Origin: Saccharopolyspora shandongensis
GTDB lineage: Bacteria; Actinomycetota; Actinomycetes; Mycobacteriales; Pseudonocardiaceae
Length of the DNA: 45,321 bases
Assembly: GCF_900106995.1 (NCBI RefSeq)
Contig: NZ_FNOK01000069.1
Coordinates: 1-45,321, forward strand
Direction: 5' to 3'
Under the pieces are notes generated by a model, which was given only the letters and a program-made list of their open reading frames with translations, made no database searches and had not been told where the DNA came from. A program made the position numbers and the translations under genes. Below, piece by piece: positions 22,904 to 31,369 of this stretch; positions within the stretch are counted from its first letter, which is position 1; each line of letters opens with the position of its first letter.

Positions 22904-24334
22904 TCAGCGCCGACCGGCCTTGGCCTTGCGCTCCCGCACCCGCACCGAGATCCGCACCGGACTGCCCACGAAACCGAACGTCTCCCGGAACTTGCGCTCC
23001 AGGAACCGCCGGTACCCGGCCTCCAGGAACCCGGTGGTGAACAGCACGATCGTCGGCGGCCGCGACTGCGCCTGCGTGGCGAACAGGATCTTGGGCTGCC
23101 GGCCGCCGCGCACCGGCGGCGGGTTGGCCGCGACCAGATCCGAAAGCCAGCCGTTCAACCGGCCGGTCGGGATCCGGGTGTCCCACGACTCCAACGCGGT
23201 CCGCAGCGTCGGCGCCAGCTTCGCCACCGCCCGGCCGGTCCTGGCCGACACGTTGACCCGCTCGGCCCACCGCACCCGCACCAGCTCGCGGTCGATCTCC
23301 TTCTCCAGCTGGTGGCGGCGGTCCTCGTCGACCAGGTCCCACTTGTTGTAGGCGATCACCAGCGCCCGCCCGGCCTCCACGACCATCGTCAGCACCCGCA
23401 GGTCCTGCTCGCTCAACGGCTCCGAGGCATCGATGAGCATGATCGCCACCTCGGCCGCCTCAATGGCCGCCTTGGTGCGCAGTGACGCGTAGTACTCGGT
23501 GCCGCTGGCGGTCTTGACCCGCTTGCGCAGCCCCGCGGTGTCGACGAACCGCCACACCTCGCCGTCGAGCTCCACCAGCGAGTCCACCGGGTCCACGGTG
23601 GTGCCCGCGACGTCGTGCACCACGGACCGCTCTTCCCCGGTCAGCTTGTTGAGCAGGCTCGACTTGCCCACGTTCGGCTTGCCGACCAACGCGACCCGCC
23701 GCGGCCCGCCCGTCGCGCCGAAGATCTCGCGCGGCGTCTCCGGGAACACGTCCAGCACCGCGTCCAGCAGGTCACCGGAACCACTCCCGTGCAACGCGCT
23801 CACCGGCATCGGCTCGCCCAGCCCCAGCGACCACAGCGAATGCACGTCGGACACACCGCGCTGGTCGTCGACCTTGTTCGCGGCGACCAGCACCGGCCGC
23901 TTGGACCGGCGCAGCACCCTCGCCACGGCCTCTTCGGTCTCGGTCGCGCCGACCCGGGCGTCCACCACCAGCAGCACCGCGTCCGCGGTGTGCATGGCCA
24001 GCTCCGCCTGCGCGGCCACCGACGCCTGCAGACCCTTGGCGTCCGGCTCCCACCCGCCGGTGTCGACCAGCGTGAAGCGGCGCCCGTTCCACAGCGCGTC
24101 GTAGGCCACCCGGTCCCGGGTCACGCCCGGGACGTCCTGCACGACGGCTTCCCGGCGGCCCAGCAACCGGTTGACCAGCGTCGACTTGCCCACGTTGGGG
24201 CGGCCGACCACGGCCAGCACCGGCTGCGGCTTCGGCGGCGCCTCGCCCTCGGCCGCTTCGACCTCGTCGAACTCAGCCCACTCGGCCTCGTCGGACCACG
24301 TGCCGTCCAGGCCTTCCACCGACTCGTCGGTCAC
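22904..24334 (-). CDS. der: Ribosome biogenesis GTPase Der (EngA)
   Basis: This 476-residue protein has two tandem GTPase domains and a C-terminal KH-like domain, the unique layout of Der, which acts in 50S subunit assembly. G1 motifs are GRPNVGKST (44-52) and GKPNVGKSS (about 217-225), with DTGGW and DTAGLRKR as G3 and NKVDD and NKWDL as G4. An acidic N-terminal extension of about 40 residues precedes the first domain, as in other actinobacteria. The GTG start overlaps the plsC stop (24331-24334). It is the last gene of the cmk-plsC-der unit. Confidence 0.97.
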   Translation of the reverse strand: MTDESVEGLDGTWSDEAEWAEFDEVEAAEGEAPPKPQPVLAVVGRPNVGKSTLVNRLLGRREAVVQDVPGVTRDRVAYDALWNGRRFTLVDTGGWEPDAKGLQASVAAQAELAMHTADAVLLVVDARVGATETEEAVARVLRRSKRPVLVAANKVDDQRGVSDVHSLWSLGLGEPMPVSALHGSGSGDLLDAVLDVFPETPREIFGATGGPRRVALVGKPNVGKSSLLNKLTGEERSVVHDVAGTTVDPVDSLVELDGEVWRFVDTAGLRKRVKTASGTEYYASLRTKAAIEAAEVAIMLIDASEPLSEQDLRVLTMVVEAGRALVIAYNKWDLVDEDRRHQLEKEIDRELVRVRWAERVNVSARTGRAVAKLAPTLRTALESWDTRIPTGRLNGWLSDLVAANPPPVRGGRQPKILFATQAQSRPPTIVLFTTGFLEAGYRRFLERKFRETFGFVGSPVRISVRVRERKAKAGRR

Positions 24335-25005
24335 GCTCGTTTCCCTCTCGAATAGTCTTTGTCCTGGTCCGCGACCAGCCGATCCAACTCGGCGATCAGC
24401 TCGACCAGTTCGGTGCGCACCGCATCGGTAGCCGCGACCAGCCCGGTGCGGCCCTTGCCCGTCGGCAGCGTGATCGGCTCCCCGAACAACACGTCGATCC
24501 TGGGTAGCAGCCTACGGCCCGTGCCCTCCGGACGACGCGTGCCCCGGCAGGCCACCGGCAGCACCTGCGCCTCCGACGCCCGCGCCAGCCACGCCGCCCC
24601 GTGCTGCGCGTTCGCCACGTCGCCGTCGCCGCGAGTGCCCTCGGGGAACACCCCGACCAGCCCGCCGGCCCGCAGCACCCGCACCGCCGCCAGCAGCGGC
24701 GTCCGGTCGGGTTCGCCGCGGCGCACCCCGATCTGCCCGATGCGGCGCAGGAACCAGCCCAGCGGCCCGCGGAACATCTCCTGCTTGATCAGGAACACCG
24801 CGTTGCGCGGGATCATTCCGAACAGCAGCGGCCCGTCCGCCATCGAACTGTGGTTGGCCACCAGCACCACCGGCCCGGTGCGCGGAATCCGCTCCGTGCC
24901 GTGGATCCGCACCCGGTACGGCAACCGCACGATCCGCCGCGAAATCCACTGGCCGAACCGGTGCATGCCGCCGGACGCGCCCTCGGGCAAGGTCTCGTCA
25001 CTCAT
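24331..25005 (-). CDS. 1-acyl-sn-glycerol-3-phosphate acyltransferase (PlsC family)
   Basis: This 224-residue lysophospholipid acyltransferase has the catalytic HX4D box as H52-SSMA-D57 and the substrate-binding FPEGTR motif near residue 118. It would acylate lysophosphatidic acid at the inner membrane face to make phosphatidic acid. A basic N-terminal segment (ISRRIVRLPYRVR) probably attaches it to the membrane. It overlaps cmk upstream by ATGA (25002-25005) and der downstream by GTGA, matching the order cmk-plsC-der seen in other actinobacteria. Confidence 0.92.
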   Translation of the reverse strand: MSDETLPEGASGGMHRFGQWISRRIVRLPYRVRIHGTERIPRTGPVVLVANHSSMADGPLLFGMIPRNAVFLIKQEMFRGPLGWFLRRIGQIGVRRGEPDRTPLLAAVRVLRAGGLVGVFPEGTRGDGDVANAQHGAAWLARASEAQVLPVACRGTRRPEGTGRRLLPRIDVLFGEPITLPTGKGRTGLVAATDAVRTELVELIAELDRLVADQDKDYSRGKRA

Positions 25006-25733
25006 GGCGTCGTCCGCTCCGCCCCGGCCACCAGGCCGCGGCTCTCGACGTGCTTGTGCAGCTGCTCGAGCACCTCGACCACGCCCAGATCCGTGGTGTC
25101 CAGCTCCAGCGCGTCATCGGCCTTGCGCAGCGGCGCCACCTTCCGCCCGGAGTCCAGCGCGTCCCGGCGCTGCACGTCGGCGTGGGTGCGGTCCAGATCC
25201 CCGGCACGGCCCTCGGACACGTCCTGCGCCGTGCGGCGCTGCGCGCGGGCGTGCGCGGAAGCCGTCAGGTAGACCTTCAGGCCCGCATCCGGCGCCACCA
25301 CGGTGCCGATGTCCCGGCCCTCCACGACCATGCCGCCCGGCGACTCCAACGCCTCGCCGATCAGCCGCCGCTGCTGGGCGACCAGCTGCTCCCGCACCTC
25401 GGCGACCGCCGACACCGCCGACACCGCGCCGGTGACCTCCGGTCCGCGGATCTCCTGCCCCACGTCCACGCCGTCCAGGGACACCGACGGCTGCTCCGGG
25501 TCGGTGCCCACGATCAGCGTCGCCGCCCGCACCACCCGCACCACCTCGGCCGCATCCGACGGCTCGACCTCCGCGCGCAGCACGGCCAGCGTCGCGGCCC
25601 GGTACATCGCGCCGGTGTCGAGGTAGGTCGCCCCCAACGCGGACGCCAACTTCCGGGACACCGTCGACTTGCCGGTGCCCGAAGGGCCGTCGAGCGCCAC
25701 CACACCGCGGAGCCTGGCGTGTGCCACGTGCAT
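25002..25733 (-). CDS. cmk: Cytidylate kinase
   Basis: This 243-residue CMP/dCMP kinase has the P-loop DGPSGTGKST (15-24), TYLDTGAMYRA for substrate binding and VVEGRDIGTVVAPDA in the centre. It makes CDP for nucleic acid and lipid synthesis. The ATG at 25733 gives a normal N-terminus. In related genomes cmk follows rluB directly; here rluB lies 2 kb away beyond two plus-strand genes, so cmk needs its own promoter in the 146-bp space before the antiporter regulator. The gene overlaps plsC by four bases. Confidence 0.95.
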   Translation of the reverse strand: MHVAHARLRGVVALDGPSGTGKSTVSRKLASALGATYLDTGAMYRAATLAVLRAEVEPSDAAEVVRVVRAATLIVGTDPEQPSVSLDGVDVGQEIRGPEVTGAVSAVSAVAEVREQLVAQQRRLIGEALESPGGMVVEGRDIGTVVAPDAGLKVYLTASAHARAQRRTAQDVSEGRAGDLDRTHADVQRRDALDSGRKVAPLRKADDALELDTTDLGVVEVLEQLHKHVESRGLVAGAERTTP

Positions 25734-25841
25734 GTCCTTCCCGAGCCGGAACCGATCGGCCCGGCACAGGCCGGACCAACCGTCCATTCTGCCTGGTCCG
25801 CCCGCGCGCATCCCAATCGCGTCCAGATCCATCCGGACCGC

Positions 25842-25869
25842 GGGACAAAAGCGAAAGATCTCCTAATAC
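25842..25869 (+). promoter_or_regulatory. Candidate promoter for a leaderless transcript
   Basis: GGGACA (25842-25847), a 16-base spacer and TAATAC (25864-25869) stand just before GTG codons at 25874 and 25880. The start of transcription would fall within a few bases of the start codon, and no Shine-Dalgarno sequence is present. The -10 element is good and the -35 element partial. Confidence 0.45.
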
Positions 25870-25879
25870 AGTCGTGGGC

Positions 25880-26362
25880 GTGGATGTAACAGTGACCCCC
25901 TTGCCAGGGCTCGGCACGCAGCAGGACTTCACCACCCGCTCCGGCCACCGCATCGGCGTGATCACCTACCGCGACGGCCGGTTCGAGCTGATCGTCTCCG
26001 ACCACGAGGACCCGGACAAGGTGGCCGCTTCGGTCGCGCTGACCACCACCGAGACCAGCACGCTGGCCAACCTGCTGGGTGCCCCGCAACTGGTCGCGCA
26101 GCTCAACGAGCAGCAGAGCGAGGTCGCCGGGATCACCACCTGGCAGCTGTCCGTCGCCGAGGGCTCGCCCTACGACGGCCGGACCCTCGGCGACACCGAG
26201 ATGCGCACCCGCACCTCGGTGTCGATCGTCGCCGTCGTCCGGGACGGCACCGTGCATCCCTCGCCGCGGCCCGACTTCGTGTTCTCCGCCGGCGACCTGG
26301 TGGTCGTCGTGGGCACCTCGAAGGGACTGCGCGCGGCCAGCGAAATCCTGGAAAAGGGCTGA
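25880..26362 (+). CDS. Cation:proton antiporter regulatory subunit (KhtT-like, TrkA-C domain)
   Basis: This 160-residue soluble protein has a KhtT-like N-terminal part (about 1-75) and a C-terminal RCK_C/TrkA_C domain (about 80-158), with GSPYDGRTLGDTEMRTRT and FVFSAGDLVVVVGT. KhtT proteins bind and gate the KhtU antiporter and sense pH, K+ or cyclic-di-AMP. The GTG at 25880 is likely (25874 is possible), and translation is probably leaderless. The antiporter gene follows after 120 bases on the same strand. With it, the gene splits the otherwise conserved rluB-cmk neighbourhood. Confidence 0.85.
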   Translation: MDVTVTPLPGLGTQQDFTTRSGHRIGVITYRDGRFELIVSDHEDPDKVAASVALTTTETSTLANLLGAPQLVAQLNEQQSEVAGITTWQLSVAEGSPYDGRTLGDTEMRTRTSVSIVAVVRDGTVHPSPRPDFVFSAGDLVVVVGTSKGLRAASEILEKG

Positions 26363-26383
26363 TCCAGCCCGCTCCGCACACTT

Positions 26384-26435
26384 TCCCGGTCACCGGACCG
26401 GGACACGCGTCACCAACGGCGGTCCCACGCGTGTC
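26384..26435 (+). other. Two adjoining inverted repeats before the antiporter gene
   Basis: TCCCGGT/ACCGGGA (26384-26390/26397-26403) and GACACGCGT/ACGCGTGTC (26402-26410/26427-26435) can fold into two successive hairpins in the 120-bp gap between the regulatory subunit and the antiporter. They could act as an attenuator or stability element. I do not recognise a known riboswitch class. Confidence 0.4.
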
Positions 26436-26482
26436 GAACCCCTAACAACTCCATACGCAGGGAACACGCGAGAGGAAACACG

Positions 26483-27658
26483 GTGCACGACACGGCGATC
26501 TCCCTAATAGAGCTGGGTGCGGTTTTTTTCGGTCTGGGCATCCTCGGGAGACTCGCATGGAAAATCGGGGTGTCACCGATCCCGCTCTACCTGCTGGGTG
26601 GGCTGGCCTTCGGCACCGGCGGCCTCGTCCCGCTGCACGGCATCGAGCCGTTCACCCACCTGGCATCCGAGATCGGCGTGGTCCTGCTGCTGTTGCTGCT
26701 GGGCCTGGAGTACTCCGCGGGTGAGCTCGTCACCGGCTTACGCCGCTCCTGGCTGGCCGGCATCATCGACATCGTGCTGAACGCGGTGCCCGGCGCGCTG
26801 GTGGCACTGCTGCTGGGCTGGGGCCCGCTCGGCGCGCTCACCATGGCCGGTGTCACCTACATCTCCTCCTCCGGCATCGTCGCGAAGGTGCTCGGCGACC
26901 TGGGCCGGCTCGGCAACCGGGAAACGCCGGTGATCCTGTCGATCCTGGTCTTCGAAGACCTGGCGATGGCCGTCTACCTGCCGATCCTGACCGCCGTGCT
27001 GGCCGGGGTCAGCTTCCTCGGCGGCCTCACCGCGGTCGGGGTGTCACTGGTCGTGATCACCCTGGTGCTGGTCGTCGCGCTGAAGTTCGGCAAATACGTC
27101 TCGGCCCTGATCGACAGCCCCGACCCGGAGGTCTTCCTGCTGCGCCTGCTGGGTTCGGCACTGCTGGTCGCGGGCATCGCCTCGGAGCTGCAGGTCTCGG
27201 CGGCGGTCGGCTCGTTCCTGCTGGGCATCGCGATCTCCGGGTCCACGGCGGCGAACGCGACCCGGATGCTGGAGCCGCTGCGCGACCTGTTCGCCGCGCT
27301 GTTCTTCGTCGTGTTCGGCCTGAACACCGATCCCAGCCAGATCCCGCCGGTGCTGCCGATCGCGCTGCTGCTGGCGGTGGCGACCGTGGCGACGAAGGTG
27401 GTCACCGGCTGGTTCGCCGCCCGGATGCAGGGTGTGGGCAAGATGGGCCGCCTGCGGGCCGGTGCCGCACTGGTCGCCCGCGGCGAGTTCTCCATCGTCA
27501 TCGCCGGCCTGGCGGTCGCCTCCGGCGCGGTGCCGGGCGAGCTCGCGGCGCTGGCCACGGCCTACGTGCTGCTGATGGCGATCCTCGGCCCGGTGGCGGC
27601 CCGCGTCGTCGAGCCGGTGGCCCGGCTCTTCCTCTCTCGCCAGGCCAAGAAGGCCTGA
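26483..27658 (+). CDS. CPA2-type cation:proton antiporter (KhtU/KefB-like)
   Basis: This 391-residue membrane protein has about 11-12 helices and the Na_H_Exchanger fold: LYLLGGLAFGTGG, LLLLLLGLEYS in helix 3, SSSGIVAKVLGDLGR, and the conserved acidic residues in LVFEDLAMA. It lacks a TrkA-N domain; control would come from the separate KhtT-like subunit upstream. Export of K+ (or Na+) in exchange for protons is the likely role, in pH or osmotic balance. The GTG start has AGAGGAAA seven bases before it. A strong hairpin follows the stop. Confidence 0.9.
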   Translation: MHDTAISLIELGAVFFGLGILGRLAWKIGVSPIPLYLLGGLAFGTGGLVPLHGIEPFTHLASEIGVVLLLLLLGLEYSAGELVTGLRRSWLAGIIDIVLNAVPGALVALLLGWGPLGALTMAGVTYISSSGIVAKVLGDLGRLGNRETPVILSILVFEDLAMAVYLPILTAVLAGVSFLGGLTAVGVSLVVITLVLVVALKFGKYVSALIDSPDPEVFLLRLLGSALLVAGIASELQVSAAVGSFLLGIAISGSTAANATRMLEPLRDLFAALFFVVFGLNTDPSQIPPVLPIALLLAVATVATKVVTGWFAARMQGVGKMGRLRAGAALVARGEFSIVIAGLAVASGAVPGELAALATAYVLLMAILGPVAARVVEPVARLFLSRQAKKA

Positions 27659-27662
27659 GCGA

Positions 27663-27703
27663 AGAGCCTTCGGCCGGTCCCGAGCGGGTCGGCCGAAGGC
27701 TCT
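27663..27703. terminator. Bidirectional terminator hairpin
   Basis: A 14-bp perfect stem (27663-27676 with 27690-27703), extended inward by weaker pairs, lies between the converging antiporter and rluB genes. It should stop both transcripts. Confidence 0.8.
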
Positions 27704-27710
27704 CTTCCGG

Positions 27711-28475
27711 TCAGAGGCCGACGGCCCGGTACAGCGAGCCGATCTCCTGCCGGTTCAGCGGCCGGATCGCACCCGGACGTTCGCTGGTCAGCCGCACGTC
27801 GCCGATCCGCGTCCGCACCAGGCGCTGCACCGGCAGGCCGACGTGCTTGAGCAGCCGCCGCACGATCCGGTTCCGGCCCTCGTGCAGCACGATCTCCACC
27901 AGGGACCGGTTCTGGTTCGTGTCGACCAGCTTGAACCGGTCCACCTTCACCGGGCCGTCCTCCAGCTCGACGCCGTCGCGCAGCCGCTGCCCCAGGTCCT
28001 TCGGGACCGACCCGAGCACCTCGGCCAGGTAGGTCTTGCGCACCTTGTACTTCGGGTGCATCAGCCGGTTCGCCAGCTCCCCGTCGTTGGTGATCAGCAG
28101 CAGTCCCTCGGTGTCCTGGTCCAGCCGGCCCACGTGGAACAGCTTGCCCTGGCGTTCCCGCAGGTAGTCACCGATGCACGGGCGCCCCTTGTCGTCCGAC
28201 ATGGTGCACAGGATGCCGGTCGGCTTGTTCAGCAGCAGGTGCGTCAGGTCGTCGTTGACCATCACCCGGTTGCCGTCCACGTGGATCACCGCGGTCGCCG
28301 GGTCGACGCGCCGCCCCAGCTCGGTGACGAGCTCGCCGTCGACCTCGATCCGACCCTCGACGATCATCTCCTCGGCCGCGCGCCGCGACGCCACCCCGGC
28401 CTGGGACAACACTTTCTGCAGCCGCACGCCTTCGGAATCGGCTTTGCTGGACGGGGAACGGTGCTCAGACGTCAT
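27711..28475 (-). CDS. rluB: 23S rRNA pseudouridine synthase (RluB family)
   Basis: This 254-residue protein has an N-terminal S4 RNA-binding domain (about 18-75) and an RsuA/RluB catalytic domain. The catalytic Asp is D119 in GRLDQDTEGLL. It probably makes the pseudouridine near position 2605 of 23S rRNA. The first ATG is at 28475; a TTG one codon earlier is unlikely. It overlaps the end of scpB by 11 bases, matching the conserved scpA-scpB-rluB order. Downstream, where cmk is usual, the antiporter terminator intervenes. Confidence 0.93.
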   Translation of the reverse strand: MTSEHRSPSSKADSEGVRLQKVLSQAGVASRRAAEEMIVEGRIEVDGELVTELGRRVDPATAVIHVDGNRVMVNDDLTHLLLNKPTGILCTMSDDKGRPCIGDYLRERQGKLFHVGRLDQDTEGLLLITNDGELANRLMHPKYKVRKTYLAEVLGSVPKDLGQRLRDGVELEDGPVKVDRFKLVDTNQNRSLVEIVLHEGRNRIVRRLLKHVGLPVQRLVRTRIGDVRLTSERPGAIRPLNRQEIGSLYRAVGL

Positions 28476-29085
28476 CAATCGAATCCACTTCGGGCAACAA
28501 GGGGGCGAGCGGCGGCAACTCCTTCAGCGACGACAGCCCCAGCCGCTCCAGGAACAGCTCGGTCGTGCAGTACAGGATGCCGCCCGTCTCCGGGTCGGTT
28601 CCGGCCTCTTCGATAAGGCCGCGCCCTACCAGGGTACGGATGACGCCATCGACGTTCACACCCCGTACTGCCGCGACCCGCGAACGCGTCACGGGCTGCC
28701 GGTAGGAGATCACCGCGAGCGTCTCCAGCGCGGCGCGCGTCAGCTTCGAACGCTGCCCGTCCAGCAGGTACCGCTCCACGTACGGCGCGTACACGTCCCG
28801 CGTGTAGAACCGCCAACCATCCCCGACGCGCCGCAGGTCAATTCCCCGCTCCGCATCGGCGTAACCGTCGGAAAGCCGCCGCAGCGCGGACCGGACCCGG
28901 GCCACCGGCTGCTCCAGCGTGTCGGCCAGCAGCTCCTCGCCCGCCGGTACGTCCACCACGAGCAGCAGCGCCTCCAAGGCCGCGTCGAGCGCGCTGTCGG
29001 AGGTCAGGTCCGGCACGCCCGCCGTCTCCACCGCCTCGGACTCCGCCGCAGGCGCCTCGGGGCTCTCGTCGTTCGCTGCCGTCAC
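28465..29085 (-). CDS. scpB: Segregation and condensation protein B
   Basis: This 206-residue protein has two winged-helix domains typical of ScpB (about 40-110 and 120-190, with RAALETLAVISYRQPVTR and RTLVGRGLIEEAG). ScpB binds ScpA and the SMC ATPase to form the bacterial condensin. The first 30 residues are acidic and Ala/Glu-rich and likely unstructured. The GTG start overlaps the scpA stop (29082-29085), and the 3' end overlaps rluB. Confidence 0.93.
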   Translation of the reverse strand: MTAANDESPEAPAAESEAVETAGVPDLTSDSALDAALEALLLVVDVPAGEELLADTLEQPVARVRSALRRLSDGYADAERGIDLRRVGDGWRFYTRDVYAPYVERYLLDGQRSKLTRAALETLAVISYRQPVTRSRVAAVRGVNVDGVIRTLVGRGLIEEAGTDPETGGILYCTTELFLERLGLSSLKELPPLAPLLPEVDSIDDV

Positions 29086-29933
29086 CCGTACTCCTCTTCC
29101 TCCCGGCTGGCGCGCTGCGCATCGGCTTCGGCCTGCGCCTCCGTCACGCTGCCGCCCACCCAGCGCACGAGCAGCTCGCCCAGCGGGCTCTCCTGCTCGA
29201 ACTGCAAGACCTTCTCCCGGTAGAGCTCCAGCAGCGCCAAGAACCGGGCCACCACCTCGACGGTGTGCCCGCAGTCCGACACGAGCTCCCCGAACGTCGC
29301 ACTGCCCTTCTCCGCCAGCCGCACCCGCAGCAGCGCCGCGTGCTCGCGCACCGAAACGCCGTGCTGGTGGATGTGGTCCAGCGAAACGGTCGGCGGCGGC
29401 TTCGGCCGGAACACCGCGGCCGCGATCTCGGCGAACCGCTGCGGCGGAACCCCGATCTGCACCTCCGGCAGCAGGTTCGCGAACCGCTCCTCCACCGACA
29501 CCGAGCGCGGGTAGCGCCGCAGCGCCCCGGCCTCCAATTCGCCGAACAACGCGGCGACCTGCTTGTAGGCGCGGTACTGCAGCAGCCGGGCGAAGAGCAG
29601 GTCGCGAGCCTCCAGCAGCGCCAGGTCGGCCTCGTCCTCCACCTCCGCGGAGGGCAGCAGCCGCGCCGCCTTCAGATCCAGCAGGGTCGCGGCGATCACC
29701 AGGAACTCGGTGGTCTCGTCCAGGTCCCACTGCTCGCCGAGTGCCTTGGTGTAGGCGATGAACTCGTCGGTGACCTTGTGCAGCGCCACCTCGGTCACAT
29801 CCAGCTGGTGCTGCGAGATCAGCTGCAGCAGCAGGTCGAAGGGGCCTTCGAAGTTCTCCAGCCGCACCGTGAACCGGCCGCTTGTGCCGGAGTCCTCGCT
29901 CGACCGTTCCTCCGGTACCGCGGGGTCTTTCAC
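29082..29933 (-). CDS. scpA: Segregation and condensation protein A
   Basis: This 283-residue kleisin subunit of the SMC-ScpAB complex has the signature VRLENFEGPFDLLLQLI (about 23-39), FLVIAATLLDLKAARLLP in the N-terminal helical domain, and a C-terminal winged helix (about 205-265). It bridges the SMC heads during chromosome compaction. The GTG start overlaps the stop of the small gene upstream (29930-29933), so parA, the small gene, scpA and scpB form one coupled unit. Confidence 0.93.
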   Translation of the reverse strand: MKDPAVPEERSSEDSGTSGRFTVRLENFEGPFDLLLQLISQHQLDVTEVALHKVTDEFIAYTKALGEQWDLDETTEFLVIAATLLDLKAARLLPSAEVEDEADLALLEARDLLFARLLQYRAYKQVAALFGELEAGALRRYPRSVSVEERFANLLPEVQIGVPPQRFAEIAAAVFRPKPPPTVSLDHIHQHGVSVREHAALLRVRLAEKGSATFGELVSDCGHTVEVVARFLALLELYREKVLQFEQESPLGELLVRWVGGSVTEAQAEADAQRASREEEEYG

Positions 29934-30268
29934 TCGCCGGGCTCCTGGAGGCGCCGGACCAGCACCGAGTCCGCGCCGTTGCGGTTGAGGTCGGCGAGCA
30001 CCACCGCAACCGCCTCTCGCACCACCCGGCCCCGGTCCACGGCGATGCCGTGGTCGGCCCGCAATGCCAGCCGCGCCTGCTCCAAGCCCAGCAACTCCTC
30101 GTCGGACACGTACACGGTGATCTTCGAATCGTGCTTGCGCCGACCCGAACCGGACCGCCCGCCCGCGGGCTTGGCCGCCTCCGGCTCCGGCGGCTCCGCC
30201 TGATCCGTCCGAGGAACAGTAGTACGGAAGAGTTCGGCCGCGCCGGGCAGGGCGACCCGCCGCGTCAT
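29930..30268 (-). CDS. Small ParA-linked protein, possible ribbon-helix-helix
   Basis: This 112-residue protein has a disordered, Pro/Ala/Arg-rich first half and a C-terminal segment (about 50-100) of a basic strand, KITVYVSDEELLGLE, and two helices, HGIAVDRGRVVREAVAVVL. That order resembles ribbon-helix-helix DNA-binding domains. It overlaps parA upstream and scpA downstream by four bases each. No parB is seen in the window, so it could be a DNA-binding or adaptor partner of this orphan ParA. M. tuberculosis has no gene recalled at this position. Function is unproven; the domain call is moderate. Confidence 0.7.
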   Translation of the reverse strand: MTRRVALPGAAELFRTTVPRTDQAEPPEPEAAKPAGGRSGSGRRKHDSKITVYVSDEELLGLEQARLALRADHGIAVDRGRVVREAVAVVLADLNRNGADSVLVRRLQEPGE

Positions 30269-31206
30269 CGGGCGATCACCTCGCGCGCCAGCTCCCGGTA
30301 CGCCTGCGCGCCGGCCGAGCGGGGCGCCCAGCGGGTGATCGGCTCGCCGGCCACGGTGGTCTCCGGGAACCGCACCGTCCGGTTGATCACGGCGTCGAAG
30401 ACGATGTCGCCGAACGCCTCGACGACGCGCGCCATCACCTCGCGGGAGTGCAGCGTGCGCGGGTCGAACATGGTCGCCAGGATGCCGCTGATCTCCAGCT
30501 TCGGGTTCAGCCGCTCCCGGACCTTCTCGATGGTGTCGATCAGCAGCGCCACGCCGCGCAGGCTGAAGAACTCGCACTCCAACGGGATTATCACGCCGTC
30601 CGCCGCGGCCAACGCGTTCACCGTCAGCAGGCCCAGCGACGGCTGGCAGTCCACCAGCACGTAGTCGTACTCCCCCAGCGCCGGCTGCAGCACCCGGTGC
30701 AGGGTCTGCTCCCGGCCCACCTCGGCGACCAGCTGCACCTCGGCCGCGGACAGGTCGATGTTGCTGGGCAGCAGGTCCATGCCCTCGACGCTGGTCTGCC
30801 GCACCACGTCCTGGACGGAGACGGGGCGCTCCATGATCACGTTGTAGATGGTCTGGTCGAGCTGGTGCGGCTGAACCCCGAGGCCGACCGAGAGCGCGCC
30901 CTGCGGATCGAAATCCACCAGCAGCACCCGGCGCCCGTACTCCGCCAGCGCTGCGCCGAGGTTGATCGTCGACGTGGTCTTCCCGACGCCACCCTTCTGG
31001 TTGCACATCGCGAGCACCGACGCGGGACCGTGCCGGTCCAGCAGCGGCGGCTCCGGGATGTGCCGACGTGGTCGGCCAGTCGGACCGAGACCGCGCGGAT
31101 TCGGCGCCAAGCCGACGTCTTCCGCACGACCCGTCGTCTCCGGGGCGATGCTCAGGTCGACCGCGCCCCGGGGCCGCCCTTCGGCGGCGGGCTGCGGTAG
31201 CGACAT
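30265..31206 (-). CDS. ParA/Soj-family ATPase
   Basis: This 313-residue Walker-type ATPase has a deviant Walker A motif KGGVGKTT (71-78) with the signature lysine, VLLVDFDPQGALS as the A' motif and VLVDCQPSLG as Walker B. The first 60 residues are Pro/Arg-rich and likely disordered. ParA proteins bind DNA without sequence preference when ATP-bound and move chromosomes or complexes. Its position upstream of scpAB corresponds to Rv1708 in M. tuberculosis, distinct from the origin-proximal parAB. It is the first gene of the parA-scpA-scpB-rluB unit; the promoter should lie in 31207-31369. Confidence 0.92.
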   Translation of the reverse strand: MSLPQPAAEGRPRGAVDLSIAPETTGRAEDVGLAPNPRGLGPTGRPRRHIPEPPLLDRHGPASVLAMCNQKGGVGKTTSTINLGAALAEYGRRVLLVDFDPQGALSVGLGVQPHQLDQTIYNVIMERPVSVQDVVRQTSVEGMDLLPSNIDLSAAEVQLVAEVGREQTLHRVLQPALGEYDYVLVDCQPSLGLLTVNALAAADGVIIPLECEFFSLRGVALLIDTIEKVRERLNPKLEISGILATMFDPRTLHSREVMARVVEAFGDIVFDAVINRTVRFPETTVAGEPITRWAPRSAGAQAYRELAREVIAR

Positions 31207-31369
31207 GGCGATCAGACTCCTTTGGTGCCGATGGCGATCAAACGCAGCCTAAGTGGCATTCGTTACCAGCGGCAACGCGCCTCGCCGACGTATCGGAAGT
31301 TCCCTGTGATCTCCGTGTGATCAACGTCTACCCCGTGCGCCGCCGGACCGCATTCGCAGCGTCATCAAC

